Source of the DNA: Cronobacter muytjensii ATCC 51329
Lineage (GTDB): Bacteria; Pseudomonadota; Gammaproteobacteria; Enterobacterales; Enterobacteriaceae
Direction of reading: 5' to 3'
DNA length: 64,000 bases
Assembly (NCBI RefSeq): GCF_001277195.1
Contig: NZ_CP012268.1
Coordinates: 1,922,001-1,986,000 of the forward strand
Position numbers and translations under genes: made by a program. This document shows positions 1-8,153 of the stretch, piece by piece. A model generated the notes under the pieces. It had not been told where the DNA came from and made no database searches. It saw only the letters and a program-made list of their open reading frames with translations. How positions within the stretch are numbered: the first letter of the stretch is position 1; every line of letters starts with the position of its first letter.

Positions 1-1
1 T

Positions 2-703
2 CTGGAAATTATCGGTTCACTTGTGGGGATGCTCAACAAAGGCGCCAAAGGCGATCTGGCGGAAGCTACCGAAACCGAAGGCGAGCTGTATCGCTCCATT
101 ACCGGTGCCGGCAATGACAGCCACCTGACCCAGGTGCTGTACGGGGGCGGGCCGCCGCTGACCAACTCCGCAGGCGTACCCTGGACTGCGGCTTACATCG
201 ACACGATCGGCGAAATCACCGCGGATCTGCGTTCTAACATCGCAGCGGAAGCACGCGCGAAGATTATTTATGAGCGTCTGATTAACCTGACGGACGATCC
301 GGGCGTGAAAGACGCGCTGGGCTTCCTGATGACCCGTGAAGTGGCGCATATGCTTTCGTTTGAGAAAGCGCTCTACTCTATTCGTAATAACTTCCCGCCG
401 GGCAAACTGCCGCCGGTGGAACAGTACACGAATGTTTACTACAACATGTCCAAAGGTGACGACCTGCGCGGCAGCTGGAACAGCGACGAAAACTTTGAAT
501 ACGTTGCCGATCCGCAGCCGGCAGTTAATGGAGGCGACGGTATGATTGATATCCAGCTTGGCCCCGATCAGCAGGCAAGCGTACTGAACATGGCGCAGCG
601 TCTGCAGTCCGATCCGAGCATCAACCCGGTGACCGGCGCTGAGATGGGCGCTTCTGTGCCCCCGGTTGAGCGTCAGGTGAAAAAGCCGGGCGAGAAAAAA
701 TAA
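2..703 (+). CDS. katN: Manganese catalase, C-terminal part (gene begins before the window)
   Basis: This is the end of a non-haem dimanganese catalase, which breaks down hydrogen peroxide in the cytoplasm. The reading frame is open from base 2, so the GTG and ATG codons at 23 and 29 are internal and the true start lies upstream. The visible part keeps the ferritin-like helical segment with a likely metal-ligand Glu in the stretch reading KIIYERL and the His of REVAHMLSFEKAL. The tail is Pro/Lys-rich, as is usual for the enterobacterial family. The first third of the protein, with the other metal ligands, is missing from the window. A hairpin terminator follows the stop codon closely. Confidence 0.9.
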   Translation: MEIIGSLVGMLNKGAKGDLAEATETEGELYRSITGAGNDSHLTQVLYGGGPPLTNSAGVPWTAAYIDTIGEITADLRSNIAAEARAKIIYERLINLTDDPGVKDALGFLMTREVAHMLSFEKALYSIRNNFPPGKLPPVEQYTNVYYNMSKGDDLRGSWNSDENFEYVADPQPAVNGGDGMIDIQLGPDQQASVLNMAQRLQSDPSINPVTGAEMGASVPPVERQVKKPGEKK

Positions 704-718
704 GCGATGATTAAACGA

Positions 719-744
719 AAACCCTGCCACGGCAGGGTTTTTTT
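719..744 (+). terminator. Intrinsic terminator between katN and pptA
   Basis: A 9-bp stem (AAACCCTGC paired with GCAGGGTTT, loop CACG) is followed by a T run. The opposite strand also has a T-rich tail, so it probably serves both converging genes. Confidence 0.85.
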
Positions 745-749
745 ATGGC

Positions 750-980
750 TTACATTTCGTAGCCAGGCTTGCGCGCCAGGGTATCAAGATGCGGCGCTAT
801 CTCTTTATCCCACACGGCTTCCTTCCACTGCTCCGGCTGCACTTCGTTAAGCGCCACTGACACCGCGCTTTCTTTGCTTTGCAGATGTTTCACGATGACC
901 TGAGTTAACGCCTCGGCGAGCGCCTGCTGCTGAGGTTCGCTGAGATCGCGCGGGAAGAATTTCACATCAATATGCGGCAT
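750..980 (-). CDS. pptA: 4-oxalocrotonate tautomerase-family protein PptA
   Basis: A 76-residue protein of the small tautomerase family, close to E. coli PptA (YdcE, 77 residues). It begins MPHIDVKFFPRDL, so after Met removal Pro is the first residue; in this family that proline is the catalytic base. The ending KPGYEM also fits PptA. It should act as a small cytoplasmic oligomer that interconverts keto and enol forms of phenylpyruvate-like compounds, though the physiological substrate in the family is not settled. It is divergent from the nitroreductase gene, with about 270 bases between them. Confidence 0.88.
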   Translation of the reverse strand: MPHIDVKFFPRDLSEPQQQALAEALTQVIVKHLQSKESAVSVALNEVQPEQWKEAVWDKEIAPHLDTLARKPGYEM

Positions 981-1080
981 AACAGTTCCTTGGTGGAGTA
1001 AGCGTAGGTTGATAATGCCTGAAACCGCGCGCGCCGTTCACCCTTTTCTTGCCGCAACGGTCGCTGCCTGGGCTCTTTTA

Positions 1081-1093
1081 GTGACAGTGTCAC
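1081..1093. promoter_or_regulatory. 13-bp inverted repeat in the pptA-nfsB divergent region
   Basis: GTGACA and TGTCAC flank one central G, roughly midway between the two divergent starts. The symmetry suggests a binding site for a dimeric regulator, but no known consensus was matched with confidence. Confidence 0.35.
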
Positions 1094-1250
1094 GTAATTT
1101 TTAGCATTTTTTGCCGCTTACGCGCCCGACAGAACGCGCCGGGTGTTGCTGCCGTCAGGTTTCGACTACTATCAGTTTCCTTAATCATGACAATAACAGA
1201 CCAGCCCGAGCCGGTGATAAACCGGCCCGGCATTACATCAGGAAATGCTT

Positions 1251-1895
1251 ATGAACCTTAATGACATTATTCGCACACGCCATACCAGCAAAGCCTATGA
1301 CAACAGCCGTAAGCTCACTGCCGACCAGCAGCAGCAACTGCTGGATCTGCTGCGCTTTAGCCCTTCCTCAGTCAACTCCCAGCCGTGGCACTTCTTCGCG
1401 GTGACCAGCGACGAAGGCAAACAGCAGATCCTGCCCGCGCTGATGGAGGCCAACCAGGTCAAAGCGCAGAACGCCGCCATGACCGTGGTATTCACCATTA
1501 AAGAAGAGCTGAACGAAGCGCACCTGCTGCAATTGCTGGAAAAAGAGCAGCAGGATGGCCGTTATGACAGCGAAGAAGCGCGCGCCGGCAACGACAAAGG
1601 CCGCCGCTACTTCGTGGGCCTGAATAGCGAAACCCCGGAGCAGCAGCGCGAGTGGATGACCCGTCAGGCGTATCTCGCCCTCGGCTTCCTGCTGCTGGGC
1701 GCGGCCGCGATGGGCCTCGACGCGACGCCGATTGAAGGCTTCCACCCGGAGAAAATGGACGAGGTGCTGGGCCTTAAAGAAAAAGGCCTGAAGAGCGTCG
1801 TGGTGGCGACTATCGGCTATCGTAGCGACGCGGATTTCAACGCCACGCTGCCGAAATCCCGTCTCGATCAGGATGTGGTTATCACGAAGCTCTGA
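1251..1895 (+). CDS. nfsB: NfsB-type oxygen-insensitive NAD(P)H nitroreductase
   Basis: A 214-residue FMN-dependent nitroreductase that reduces nitroaromatics and quinones with NAD(P)H in the cytoplasm. Family landmarks are the N-terminal RTRHTSKAYD (flavin-phosphate region), FSPSSVNSQPWHF near residues 40-50, and GLDATPIEGF with LGLKEKG near the C terminus. The start at 1251 is preferred over the ATG at 1245 because an AGGAA ribosome binding site then lies at normal spacing. It matches E. coli NfsB along its length but is clearly diverged, so it could be a paralogue rather than the strict orthologue. Confidence 0.82.
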   Translation: MNLNDIIRTRHTSKAYDNSRKLTADQQQQLLDLLRFSPSSVNSQPWHFFAVTSDEGKQQILPALMEANQVKAQNAAMTVVFTIKEELNEAHLLQLLEKEQQDGRYDSEEARAGNDKGRRYFVGLNSETPEQQREWMTRQAYLALGFLLLGAAAMGLDATPIEGFHPEKMDEVLGLKEKGLKSVVVATIGYRSDADFNATLPKSRLDQDVVITKL

Positions 1896-1913
1896 TTCGC
1901 GATGCGTCATGCG

Positions 1914-1939
1914 AAGGCCGCCCGCGGGCGGCCTTTTTT
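1914..1939 (+). terminator. Intrinsic terminator after nfsB
   Basis: A perfect GC-rich palindrome (AAGGCCGCCC and its complement around GC) is followed by a T run. It lies between convergent nfsB and bla. The minus-strand tail is a poor T tract, so it mainly serves nfsB. Confidence 0.85.
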
Positions 1940-1947
1940 ATGGCGTG

Positions 1948-3075
1948 CTATTTATCGAAATGCTCAACAATCTGATACGCCGCTTTTACGCGATCGTCAT
2001 TCGGGAACCACTTGTTCGCGAGCATAATAAGCGCGATACGTTTTCCGGGGATAAACACCGCATAGGTCGAAAACCCGTTGGTGGAGCCGGTTTTGTTATA
2101 CCAGGCGGCCTGTGGCGCTTGCTGCGGCGGCACGATGGCGGTCGCCGTGAGCCCTTTCATAATGCGCTGGCTGCTGTTGCCTTCCAGCAGCGTTGAGAGC
2201 GACGAGGGCCACGGATAATACTCCCACATCAGTCCCTGCGTGAACTCGCCGCTGCGGTAGTAACCGTTATGCGTGGCATCCAGCGAAGCCCGCCAGCGCG
2301 GCGACACCTCGCGCTCGCCGAGCTGAATTTGCAGATAGCGCAGCAAATCGGCGCTGCTTGATTTCAGCCCGTAGGATTCGGCGTCCAGCGGGCCGGGCGT
2401 GACGCGCACCGGTTTGTCGTCTTTGTTATAACCCTGCGCGTAGTCGCGCATCGCAGCGGCAGGCACATTCACAAAGCTCTGTTTCATGCCGAATTCCGCC
2501 AGCAGCCCCTGCTCCATCGCCTCGCTGAAAGGTTTATCAAGCGCCTTTGCGGTGATAAGCCCAAGCATCCCGATGCCGAGATTAGAGTAAACGCGTTCGG
2601 TGCCTGCCGGCTGTTTCGGCTGCCAGGCGCGATACCAGTCCATCAGTTGCGCCGTGGTTTTCACCTCATCTGGCACAAACAGCGGCATGCCGGAGGTATG
2701 CGTGGCGAGGTTTTGCAGCGTCACGCCATCAAACGCGCTGCCTTTAAGCGTCGGCAGATAGCGACTGGCGGGCGCGCTGAAATCGAGTTTGCCCTCCTGC
2801 TGCGCGTAGCTTGCCAGCGCGGCGGTAAAGGTTTTACTGAGCGAGCCGATTTCAAACAGGGTGTGGTCATCCACCGGTTTGCGGGTCTCCTTCGACGCCA
2901 CGCCATAATGCCAGAAATGCGTTTCGCCATTGACCGACACGGCCACCGCCATGCCGGGGATCTGGTATTGCGCCATCAGCGGTTTGACTACCGCATCCGG
3001 CGTCCAGTCGGTCGCGGCCTGCGCGCTCCCGCCCATCAACATCATCATTAACAGCACGCGTGCTTTGCTTTTCAT
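1948..3075 (-). CDS. Class C beta-lactamase (AmpC-type, Cronobacter CSA/CMA-like)
   Basis: A 375-residue periplasmic serine beta-lactamase that hydrolyses beta-lactams, especially cephalosporins. A signal peptide runs to about residue 21 (MKSKARVLL...SAQA). The three catalytic motifs are in order: SLSK with nucleophile Ser near 78, YSN near 164 and KTG near 329 in YNKTGSTNGF. Length and motifs fit AmpC. No LysR-type ampR lies divergently upstream; the next gene is ansP. Classical AmpR-dependent induction from this locus is therefore unlikely, and constitutive low expression is the usual situation for Cronobacter enzymes of this type. The allele family cannot be assigned without alignment. Confidence 0.93.
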   Translation of the reverse strand: MKSKARVLLMMMLMGGSAQAATDWTPDAVVKPLMAQYQIPGMAVAVSVNGETHFWHYGVASKETRKPVDDHTLFEIGSLSKTFTAALASYAQQEGKLDFSAPASRYLPTLKGSAFDGVTLQNLATHTSGMPLFVPDEVKTTAQLMDWYRAWQPKQPAGTERVYSNLGIGMLGLITAKALDKPFSEAMEQGLLAEFGMKQSFVNVPAAAMRDYAQGYNKDDKPVRVTPGPLDAESYGLKSSSADLLRYLQIQLGEREVSPRWRASLDATHNGYYRSGEFTQGLMWEYYPWPSSLSTLLEGNSSQRIMKGLTATAIVPPQQAPQAAWYNKTGSTNGFSTYAVFIPGKRIALIMLANKWFPNDDRVKAAYQIVEHFDK

Positions 3076-3407
3076 CGGCTCTCCTCGCCATCAATGCCGC
3101 ACAGAAAACGGCATTATCAGGGTTTTGCAGGACAAGACAAGACGGCTTTTTTGCGCACTCTGCGCACAACAACCCTGATGGCGTTATGGGCTAACAAGTT
3201 CTGGTTCACACCCTGACTGGTAGGCTTTGCGTAGCCCGGAATTTGGGGTTAGGATGCTGCGCCATGTTTTGTCTTATCCGCACAACATAATCACAGGAAA
3301 GACAGACATTTGCCGTACAAAAAACCAGCACAGGCAATCGTTTGGTTGGTTTACGGCGGGCGGTTATTTTGGCTCGTTCAGGTTCAGACAGGACTACAGG
3401 AAAACGA
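3076..3407. other. Intergenic region between bla and ansP
   Basis: About 330 bases between divergent genes. No convincing coding frame, known operator or ampR remnant was seen. It must hold the promoters of both neighbours, but no promoter with good matches in both hexamers could be picked out. Confidence 0.5.
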
Positions 3408-4865
3408 ATGAAAACAACGAAGCAAAACGCGGCTGAGCATCGCGCCGCGAAACGACGCTGGTTGAACTCTCATGAAGAGGGTTATCACAAAGCGATGGGC
3501 AACCGTCAGGTGCAGATGATAGCTATCGGCGGCGCCATCGGTACGGGCCTGTTTTTGGGCGCGGGCGCGCGTCTGCAGGCGGCCGGGCCGTCGCTGGCGC
3601 TGGTCTATCTGGTGTGCGGCATCTTCTCTTTCTTTATCTTGCGCGCGCTGGGCGAGCTGGTGCTGCACCGTCCGTCGAGCGGCAGTTTTGTCTCCTACGC
3701 CCGTGAATTCCTTGGTGAAAAAGCCTCTTACGTGGCGGGCTGGATGTATTTCGTGAACTGGGCGATGACCGGGATCGTCGATATCACCGCCGTGGCGCTC
3801 TATATGCACTACTGGGGCGCGTTTGGTGACGTGCCGCAGTGGGTTTTCGCGCTCGGCGCGCTGGCGATTGTCGGCACCATGAACCTTATCGGCGTGAAGT
3901 GGTTTGCTGAAATGGAGTTCTGGTTCGCGCTGATTAAAGTGTTGGCCATCGTGGTGTTCCTGATTGTCGGCGTGGTGTTTCTCGGCACCGGTAAACCGCT
4001 CGACGGCAACGCCACGGGCTTTCATCTGATAACCGATAACGGCGGCCTCTTCCCGCATGGCCTGCTGCCTGCGTTAGTGCTGGTGCAGGGCGTGGTATTC
4101 GCCTTTGCGTCCATCGAGCTGGTTGGCACCGCGGCGGGCGAATGTAAAGATCCGCAGACGATGGTACCGAAAGCCATTAACAGCGTTATCTGGCGTATCG
4201 GCCTGTTCTATGTCGGCTCCGTGGTGCTGCTGGTGCTGCTGCTGCCGTGGAACGCCTACCAGGCGGGCCAGAGCCCGTTTGTGACCTTCTTCTCGAAGCT
4301 CGGCGTGCCTTATATCGGCGATATCATGAATATGGTGGTGCTGACTGCGGCGCTCTCCAGCCTCAACTCCGGTCTCTATTCTACTGGCCGTATCCTGCGC
4401 TCGATGTCGATGGGCGGCTCCGCGCCAAAGTTCATGTCGAAGATGAGCAAATCTCAGGTGCCGTTTGCGGGCATTCTGGTTACGGTGTGCGTCTATGTGG
4501 TCGGCGTATTCCTGAACTATCTGGTGCCGTCGCAGGTGTTTGAGATTGTCCTGAACGTCGCGTCGCTCGGTATTATCTCCTCCTGGGCGTTTATCGTGGT
4601 CTGCCAGATGCGCCTGCGCAAAGCCATCAAAGAAGGCAAGGCCGATGACGTGCCGTTTAAACTGCCGGGCGCGCCGTTTACCTCCTGGCTGACGCTGCTG
4701 TTCCTCGCCACCGTGCTGGTGCTGATGGCGTTCGACTACCCGAACGGCACCTTCACCATCGCCTCCATTCCGCTGATCGCCATTCTGCTGATCGCGGGCT
4801 GGTTCGGCGTGCGCAAGCGCGTGGAAGCAATCCACAGCACCGCGCCGCAACAGCATCAGGAGTAA
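3408..4865 (+). CDS. ansP: L-asparagine permease AnsP
   Basis: A 485-residue inner-membrane amino-acid permease of the APC superfamily (AAT family), taking up L-asparagine with protons. It matches E. coli AnsP almost throughout, for example AAKRRWLNSHEEGYHKAMG at the N terminus and IAIGGAIGTGLFLGAG, the conserved first-helix motif. About twelve hydrophobic segments follow, and it ends KRVEAIHSTAP. The start at 3408 is chosen because AGGA lies just upstream and the protein then matches the family start; the in-frame ATG at 3342 would add an unrelated extension. A strong terminator follows. In E. coli it is next to yncE; here four genes and the beta-lactamase lie around it. Confidence 0.96.
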   Translation: MKTTKQNAAEHRAAKRRWLNSHEEGYHKAMGNRQVQMIAIGGAIGTGLFLGAGARLQAAGPSLALVYLVCGIFSFFILRALGELVLHRPSSGSFVSYAREFLGEKASYVAGWMYFVNWAMTGIVDITAVALYMHYWGAFGDVPQWVFALGALAIVGTMNLIGVKWFAEMEFWFALIKVLAIVVFLIVGVVFLGTGKPLDGNATGFHLITDNGGLFPHGLLPALVLVQGVVFAFASIELVGTAAGECKDPQTMVPKAINSVIWRIGLFYVGSVVLLVLLLPWNAYQAGQSPFVTFFSKLGVPYIGDIMNMVVLTAALSSLNSGLYSTGRILRSMSMGGSAPKFMSKMSKSQVPFAGILVTVCVYVVGVFLNYLVPSQVFEIVLNVASLGIISSWAFIVVCQMRLRKAIKEGKADDVPFKLPGAPFTSWLTLLFLATVLVLMAFDYPNGTFTIASIPLIAILLIAGWFGVRKRVEAIHSTAPQQHQE

Positions 4866-4882
4866 CCCCGCCTGCGTGAAAA

Positions 4883-4907
4883 AGGAGCCGCCAGGCTCCT
4901 TTTTTTG
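4883..4907 (+). terminator. Intrinsic terminator after ansP
   Basis: Stem AGGAGCC/GGCTCCT with a four-base loop, followed by seven T residues. Confidence 0.9.
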
Positions 4908-4988
4908 TGCGTACTATTACTGGTAGGTTGTCCGAAACGCCGCGGCGCTTCACCCTATGGCGCAGCAAAACGTACACAAGGAACCGTT

Positions 4989-6035
4989 ATGAAAGCCGCA
5001 ACTCTGCGTGGTCTCGCACTGACTCCCCTCTGTTTCGCGCTCAGCGCCGCGGCCGTGATGCCCGAGCGAGCTTACTTCAACCATAAAGACTGGAGCATGG
5101 TTTGCGATAACACCGGCACCTGCCGCGTCGATGCCTATGAAGCCAGTGACGGCACCGGCGGCTCGCTGCTGCTGACCCGGGAGGCCGGGCCGAATACGCC
5201 GGTCACCGGCCAGATTCGTCTTGGCGACATGAATGACGACGATAAACCCTCACAGGGGCCGATGCGCCTTGCTATCGACGGTAAAGATCTCGGCACGCTC
5301 CCTGAAGAGCGCAAAGATGAGACCTGGCAGCTCAACGAGGCGCAGACCGCGGCCGTCATCAACGCCGTCAAAGGCCGCGGCAACGTGGTGTTTAAATCTG
5401 ATAATCGCCGCTTCGCGCTCTCCGCTGCGGGCGCCAGCGCGGTATTGCTGAAAATGGACGACGTACAGGGCCGCGTCGGCACGCCGGGCGCCCTCATCAA
5501 AAAAGGGGATAAACCGGAAAGCGCCGTTCCCGCCGCCGTTCCGGCGCCTGTTATCCACGCCGCTGTGGTAAGCAAGGCGCAGCCTGTCACGCTCACCGGG
5601 GCAGCGCTCGCCACGCTGTTGCCGCGGCTTGAAGCCACAAAACTCGACGGTGACAGCTGTGACGGGCTGACCGATGAAACGCTGCGTAACGAGCCGGTGA
5701 CCGTTACGCCGTTAAGCAACGGCAAGGCGCTGATTGCCGCCACCTGCTGGCGCGCGGCCTACAACGAGGGTAACGGCTACTGGGTCATTGATGAGGCGCT
5801 CAGAGGCAAACCGACGCTGATAACGCTTATCGCCAACGACTATGACCAGGGCGTTATCACCTCCGTTCAGCGCGGGCGCGGCATTGGCGACTGCATGAGC
5901 GGCGCAAGCTGGACCTGGAACGGCGACACCTTCATACAGAGCGACGATTACAATACGGGTGAATGCCGTCTTATTCGCGCGGGCGGCACCTGGGAGATGC
6001 CGACGCTTGTGACGACGGTTATTCCGGCGAAATAA
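4989..6035 (+). CDS. DUF1176 periplasmic protein
   Basis: A 348-residue exported protein of the DUF1176 family; function unknown. The N terminus (MKAATLRGLALTPLCFALSAAA) is a signal peptide. Features typical of the family are the early HKDWSMVCDNTGTCRVDAY segment and paired cysteines through the chain (SCDG, ATCWRAAY, IGDCMSG, TGECRLI), suggesting disulphides in the periplasm. An Ala/Pro-rich linker around residues 175-200 separates two halves. The start at 4989 has AAGGA at good spacing; the longer frame from 4905 would put the signal peptide inside the protein. It is a single-gene unit with a terminator on each side. Confidence 0.85.
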   Translation: MKAATLRGLALTPLCFALSAAAVMPERAYFNHKDWSMVCDNTGTCRVDAYEASDGTGGSLLLTREAGPNTPVTGQIRLGDMNDDDKPSQGPMRLAIDGKDLGTLPEERKDETWQLNEAQTAAVINAVKGRGNVVFKSDNRRFALSAAGASAVLLKMDDVQGRVGTPGALIKKGDKPESAVPAAVPAPVIHAAVVSKAQPVTLTGAALATLLPRLEATKLDGDSCDGLTDETLRNEPVTVTPLSNGKALIAATCWRAAYNEGNGYWVIDEALRGKPTLITLIANDYDQGVITSVQRGRGIGDCMSGASWTWNGDTFIQSDDYNTGECRLIRAGGTWEMPTLVTTVIPAK

Positions 6036-6040
6036 TCACA

Positions 6041-6063
6041 GCGGGCTGCGGCCCGCTTTTTTT
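6041..6063 (+). terminator. Intrinsic terminator after the DUF1176 gene
   Basis: Stem GCGGGC/GCCCGC with loop TGCG, then a run of T. Confidence 0.88.
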
Positions 6064-6208
6064 ATTTTCAGCAAAGCTTCGCGAAAAAAAGCATTTATCT
6101 ATTCGCGCTAAGTTATTCCAATAAACACTTTTCATTTTTAATCCCGCGCCTGCAAGATAAAAGCCAGAACGCTATATCACCTTTCAATTTTATTATTAGC
6201 GGGATTTT

Positions 6209-7207
6209 ATGAAGAATATCACAGCGCGCCCCTGGCTGATGCTGACATTAATGGCGACTGCCGGCGCAGCGCAGGCGGAAGGTAATATCAGCATCGCACA
6301 GCAATTCGGCATCGGGTATTTACTGCTGGACGTGGTACGCGACCAGCAGCTCATCGAAAAAGAGGGTAAAAAAGACGGGCTTGATATCAAGGTCGAGTGG
6401 CGCACGCTCTCTGGCGCGACCGCCATGAACGAAGCCCTGCTCTCAGGCGCGCTGGATGTCGCCTCGGCGGGCGTACCGCCGCTTCTCACCCTCTGGGACC
6501 GCACCAAAGGCCGCCAGAACGTCAAAGCGATCGCCGCGCTCGGCTCCATGCCCAATTATCTGCTCAGCAATAACCCGGCGGTGAAAAGTATCAGCGATCT
6601 CACCGACCAGGACCGCATCGCGGTGCCCGCAGCGGGTGTCGGGTTCCAGTCCCGCACGCTGCAAATCGAAACCGCCCGCCGCTTTGGCAACAGCGACTAT
6701 AAGCGTTTTGACACTATCAGCGTCAGCCTGCCGCACCCCGATGCCAGCGCGGCGCTGATTGCCGGTAAATCAGAAATCACCGCGCACTTCTCAAGCCCCC
6801 CGTTTCAGTATCAGGCGCTGGAGCATAGCAACGTGCATAAAGTTTTAAGCTCTTATGACGTACTGGGCGGCAAAGCGACCTTTAACGTGCTCTACACTAC
6901 CCAGAAATTCCACGATGAAAACCCCAAAACCTGTCGCGCGTTTTATAACGCCCTAAGCGAGGCCGCGAAAATCATTAACGCGGATAAAAACGCGGCCGCC
7001 GAAACCTATATTCGCGTGGAAAAATCGCGCCTGCCGCGCCCGCTGGTTGAGAAAATCGTTAACGATCCGGAAATTGAATTTACCGTTTCGCCGCAGCGCA
7101 CCTTTATTTACGCCGAAAAGCTCCACGAGCTTGGCGTATTAAAAAATAAAGCTGACTCCTGGAAAGACTATTTCTTTAATGACGCCTGGGAAAACCCTGG
7201 CAGTTAA
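6209..7207 (+). CDS. ABC transporter periplasmic binding protein, nitrate/sulfonate/taurine type
   Basis: A 332-residue periplasmic solute-binding protein with a signal peptide ending near residue 23 (TAGAAQA). The fold family is that of TauA/SsuA/NrtA: the segments ATAMNEALLSGALDVASAG and PHPDASAALIAGKSEITAHF are the usual ligand-cleft landmarks. It is first in an operon with a TauD-like dioxygenase, an ATPase and a permease, so the natural ligand is probably an organosulfur compound such as a sulfonate. The set looks distinct from canonical tauABCD because the dioxygenase gene lies second rather than last. The ligand cannot be named from sequence alone. Confidence 0.85.
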   Translation: MKNITARPWLMLTLMATAGAAQAEGNISIAQQFGIGYLLLDVVRDQQLIEKEGKKDGLDIKVEWRTLSGATAMNEALLSGALDVASAGVPPLLTLWDRTKGRQNVKAIAALGSMPNYLLSNNPAVKSISDLTDQDRIAVPAAGVGFQSRTLQIETARRFGNSDYKRFDTISVSLPHPDASAALIAGKSEITAHFSSPPFQYQALEHSNVHKVLSSYDVLGGKATFNVLYTTQKFHDENPKTCRAFYNALSEAAKIINADKNAAAETYIRVEKSRLPRPLVEKIVNDPEIEFTVSPQRTFIYAEKLHELGVLKNKADSWKDYFFNDAWENPGS

Positions 7208-7234
7208 TCACCTGCTCCCCTGAAGGACACGTTA

Positions 7235-8142
7235 ATGACCACCACGCTTAACGCCACACCGGTTGCCTCGCAATCGTTCACCATCACGCCCTTTGCGCGT
7301 CTCGGGGCGGAAATTACCGGCCTGGATCTGCGCCTGCCGGTGAATAACGCGGATTTCGCCCGTATTCATCAGGCGCACCTCGACTATCACGTTGTGGTGT
7401 TTCGCAAGCAGAACATCACGCCGCGTCAGCAGATCGATTTCAGTCGCCGCTTCGGCCCGCTGCAAATCCATGTGCTGAAGCAATTTTTGCTGCCGGACCA
7501 TCCGGAAATCCTGATCGTCTCGAATATTATCGAAAACGGACAGCCGATTGGTCTGGGGGATGCCGGAAAGTTCTGGCACTCCGATCTCTCCTATAAAACG
7601 CTGCCGAGCCTCGGCTCCATGCTCTATGCACAAGAGCTGCCAGAAGAAGGCGGCGACACGCTCTTTGCGGATATGGAACTCGCGTATGAGACGCTGCCGG
7701 AAGCGCTCAGGCGCGCCGTGGCAGGCAAAAAGGCCGTGCATTCTTATACGGCGACTTACAGCCGCCCGAAATTCGGCAGCCACTGGCGTCCGCAGCTCAC
7801 CGAGCAGCAGCTTGCCGAGGTGCAGGCGGTCTCGCATCCGGTCGTACGCACGCATCCACAGACCGGGCGCAAAGCGCTGTTTGTCAGCGAAGGATTCACC
7901 ACCCATATCGAAGGGCTGCCGGAGGACGAAAGCCGGGAGATCCTGGTGGCCCTCTGGGCTCACAGCGTGCGTCCTGAACACCTCTACCGCCACCAGTGGC
8001 AGCCCGGCGATACCACCAGTGGCAGCCCGGCGATATGGTCTTCTGGGATAACCGCTCGCTTATCCATCTGGCGACCGGCTGCCCCGCGCATCTGCGCCGC
8101 AAACTCTATCGCACCACTATCGAAGGCGACGCGCCTTTTTAA
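7235..8142 (+). pseudogene. TauD/TfdA-family dioxygenase gene, frameshifted by a 23-bp tandem duplication
   Basis: The intact product would be a 294-residue Fe(II)/2-oxoglutarate dioxygenase of the TauD family, which releases sulfite from sulfonates such as taurine. The first two iron ligands are visible as H115 and D117 in KFWHSDLSY. An exact 23-bp tandem duplication at 7990-8035 shifts the frame after QPGD. Reading continues to a stop at 8192-8194, overlapping the next gene, with an unrelated tail. Removing one copy restores DMVFWDNRSLIHLATG and LYRTTIEGDAPF, which contain the third iron-ligand His and the 2-oxoglutarate-binding Arg, and a stop at 8140-8142 just before the ribosome binding site of the ATPase gene. 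As written the enzyme should be inactive. A sequencing error or a reversible slippage switch are alternatives. Confidence 0.88.
7990..8035 (+). repeat. Two perfect 23-bp tandem copies
   Basis: Copy one is 7990-8012 and copy two 8013-8035, identical at every base; each starts CCACCAGTGG and ends GGCGATA. The unit length is not a multiple of three, so it shifts the reading frame of the dioxygenase gene. Confidence 0.97.
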
Positions 8143-8153
8143 CGGAGGCTGCC

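Noticed and set aside
1948..3075. Possibility that the beta-lactamase is only an esterase or PBP4-like protein
   Set aside because: SLSK, YSN and KTG occur at class C spacing with a class C length and signal peptide.
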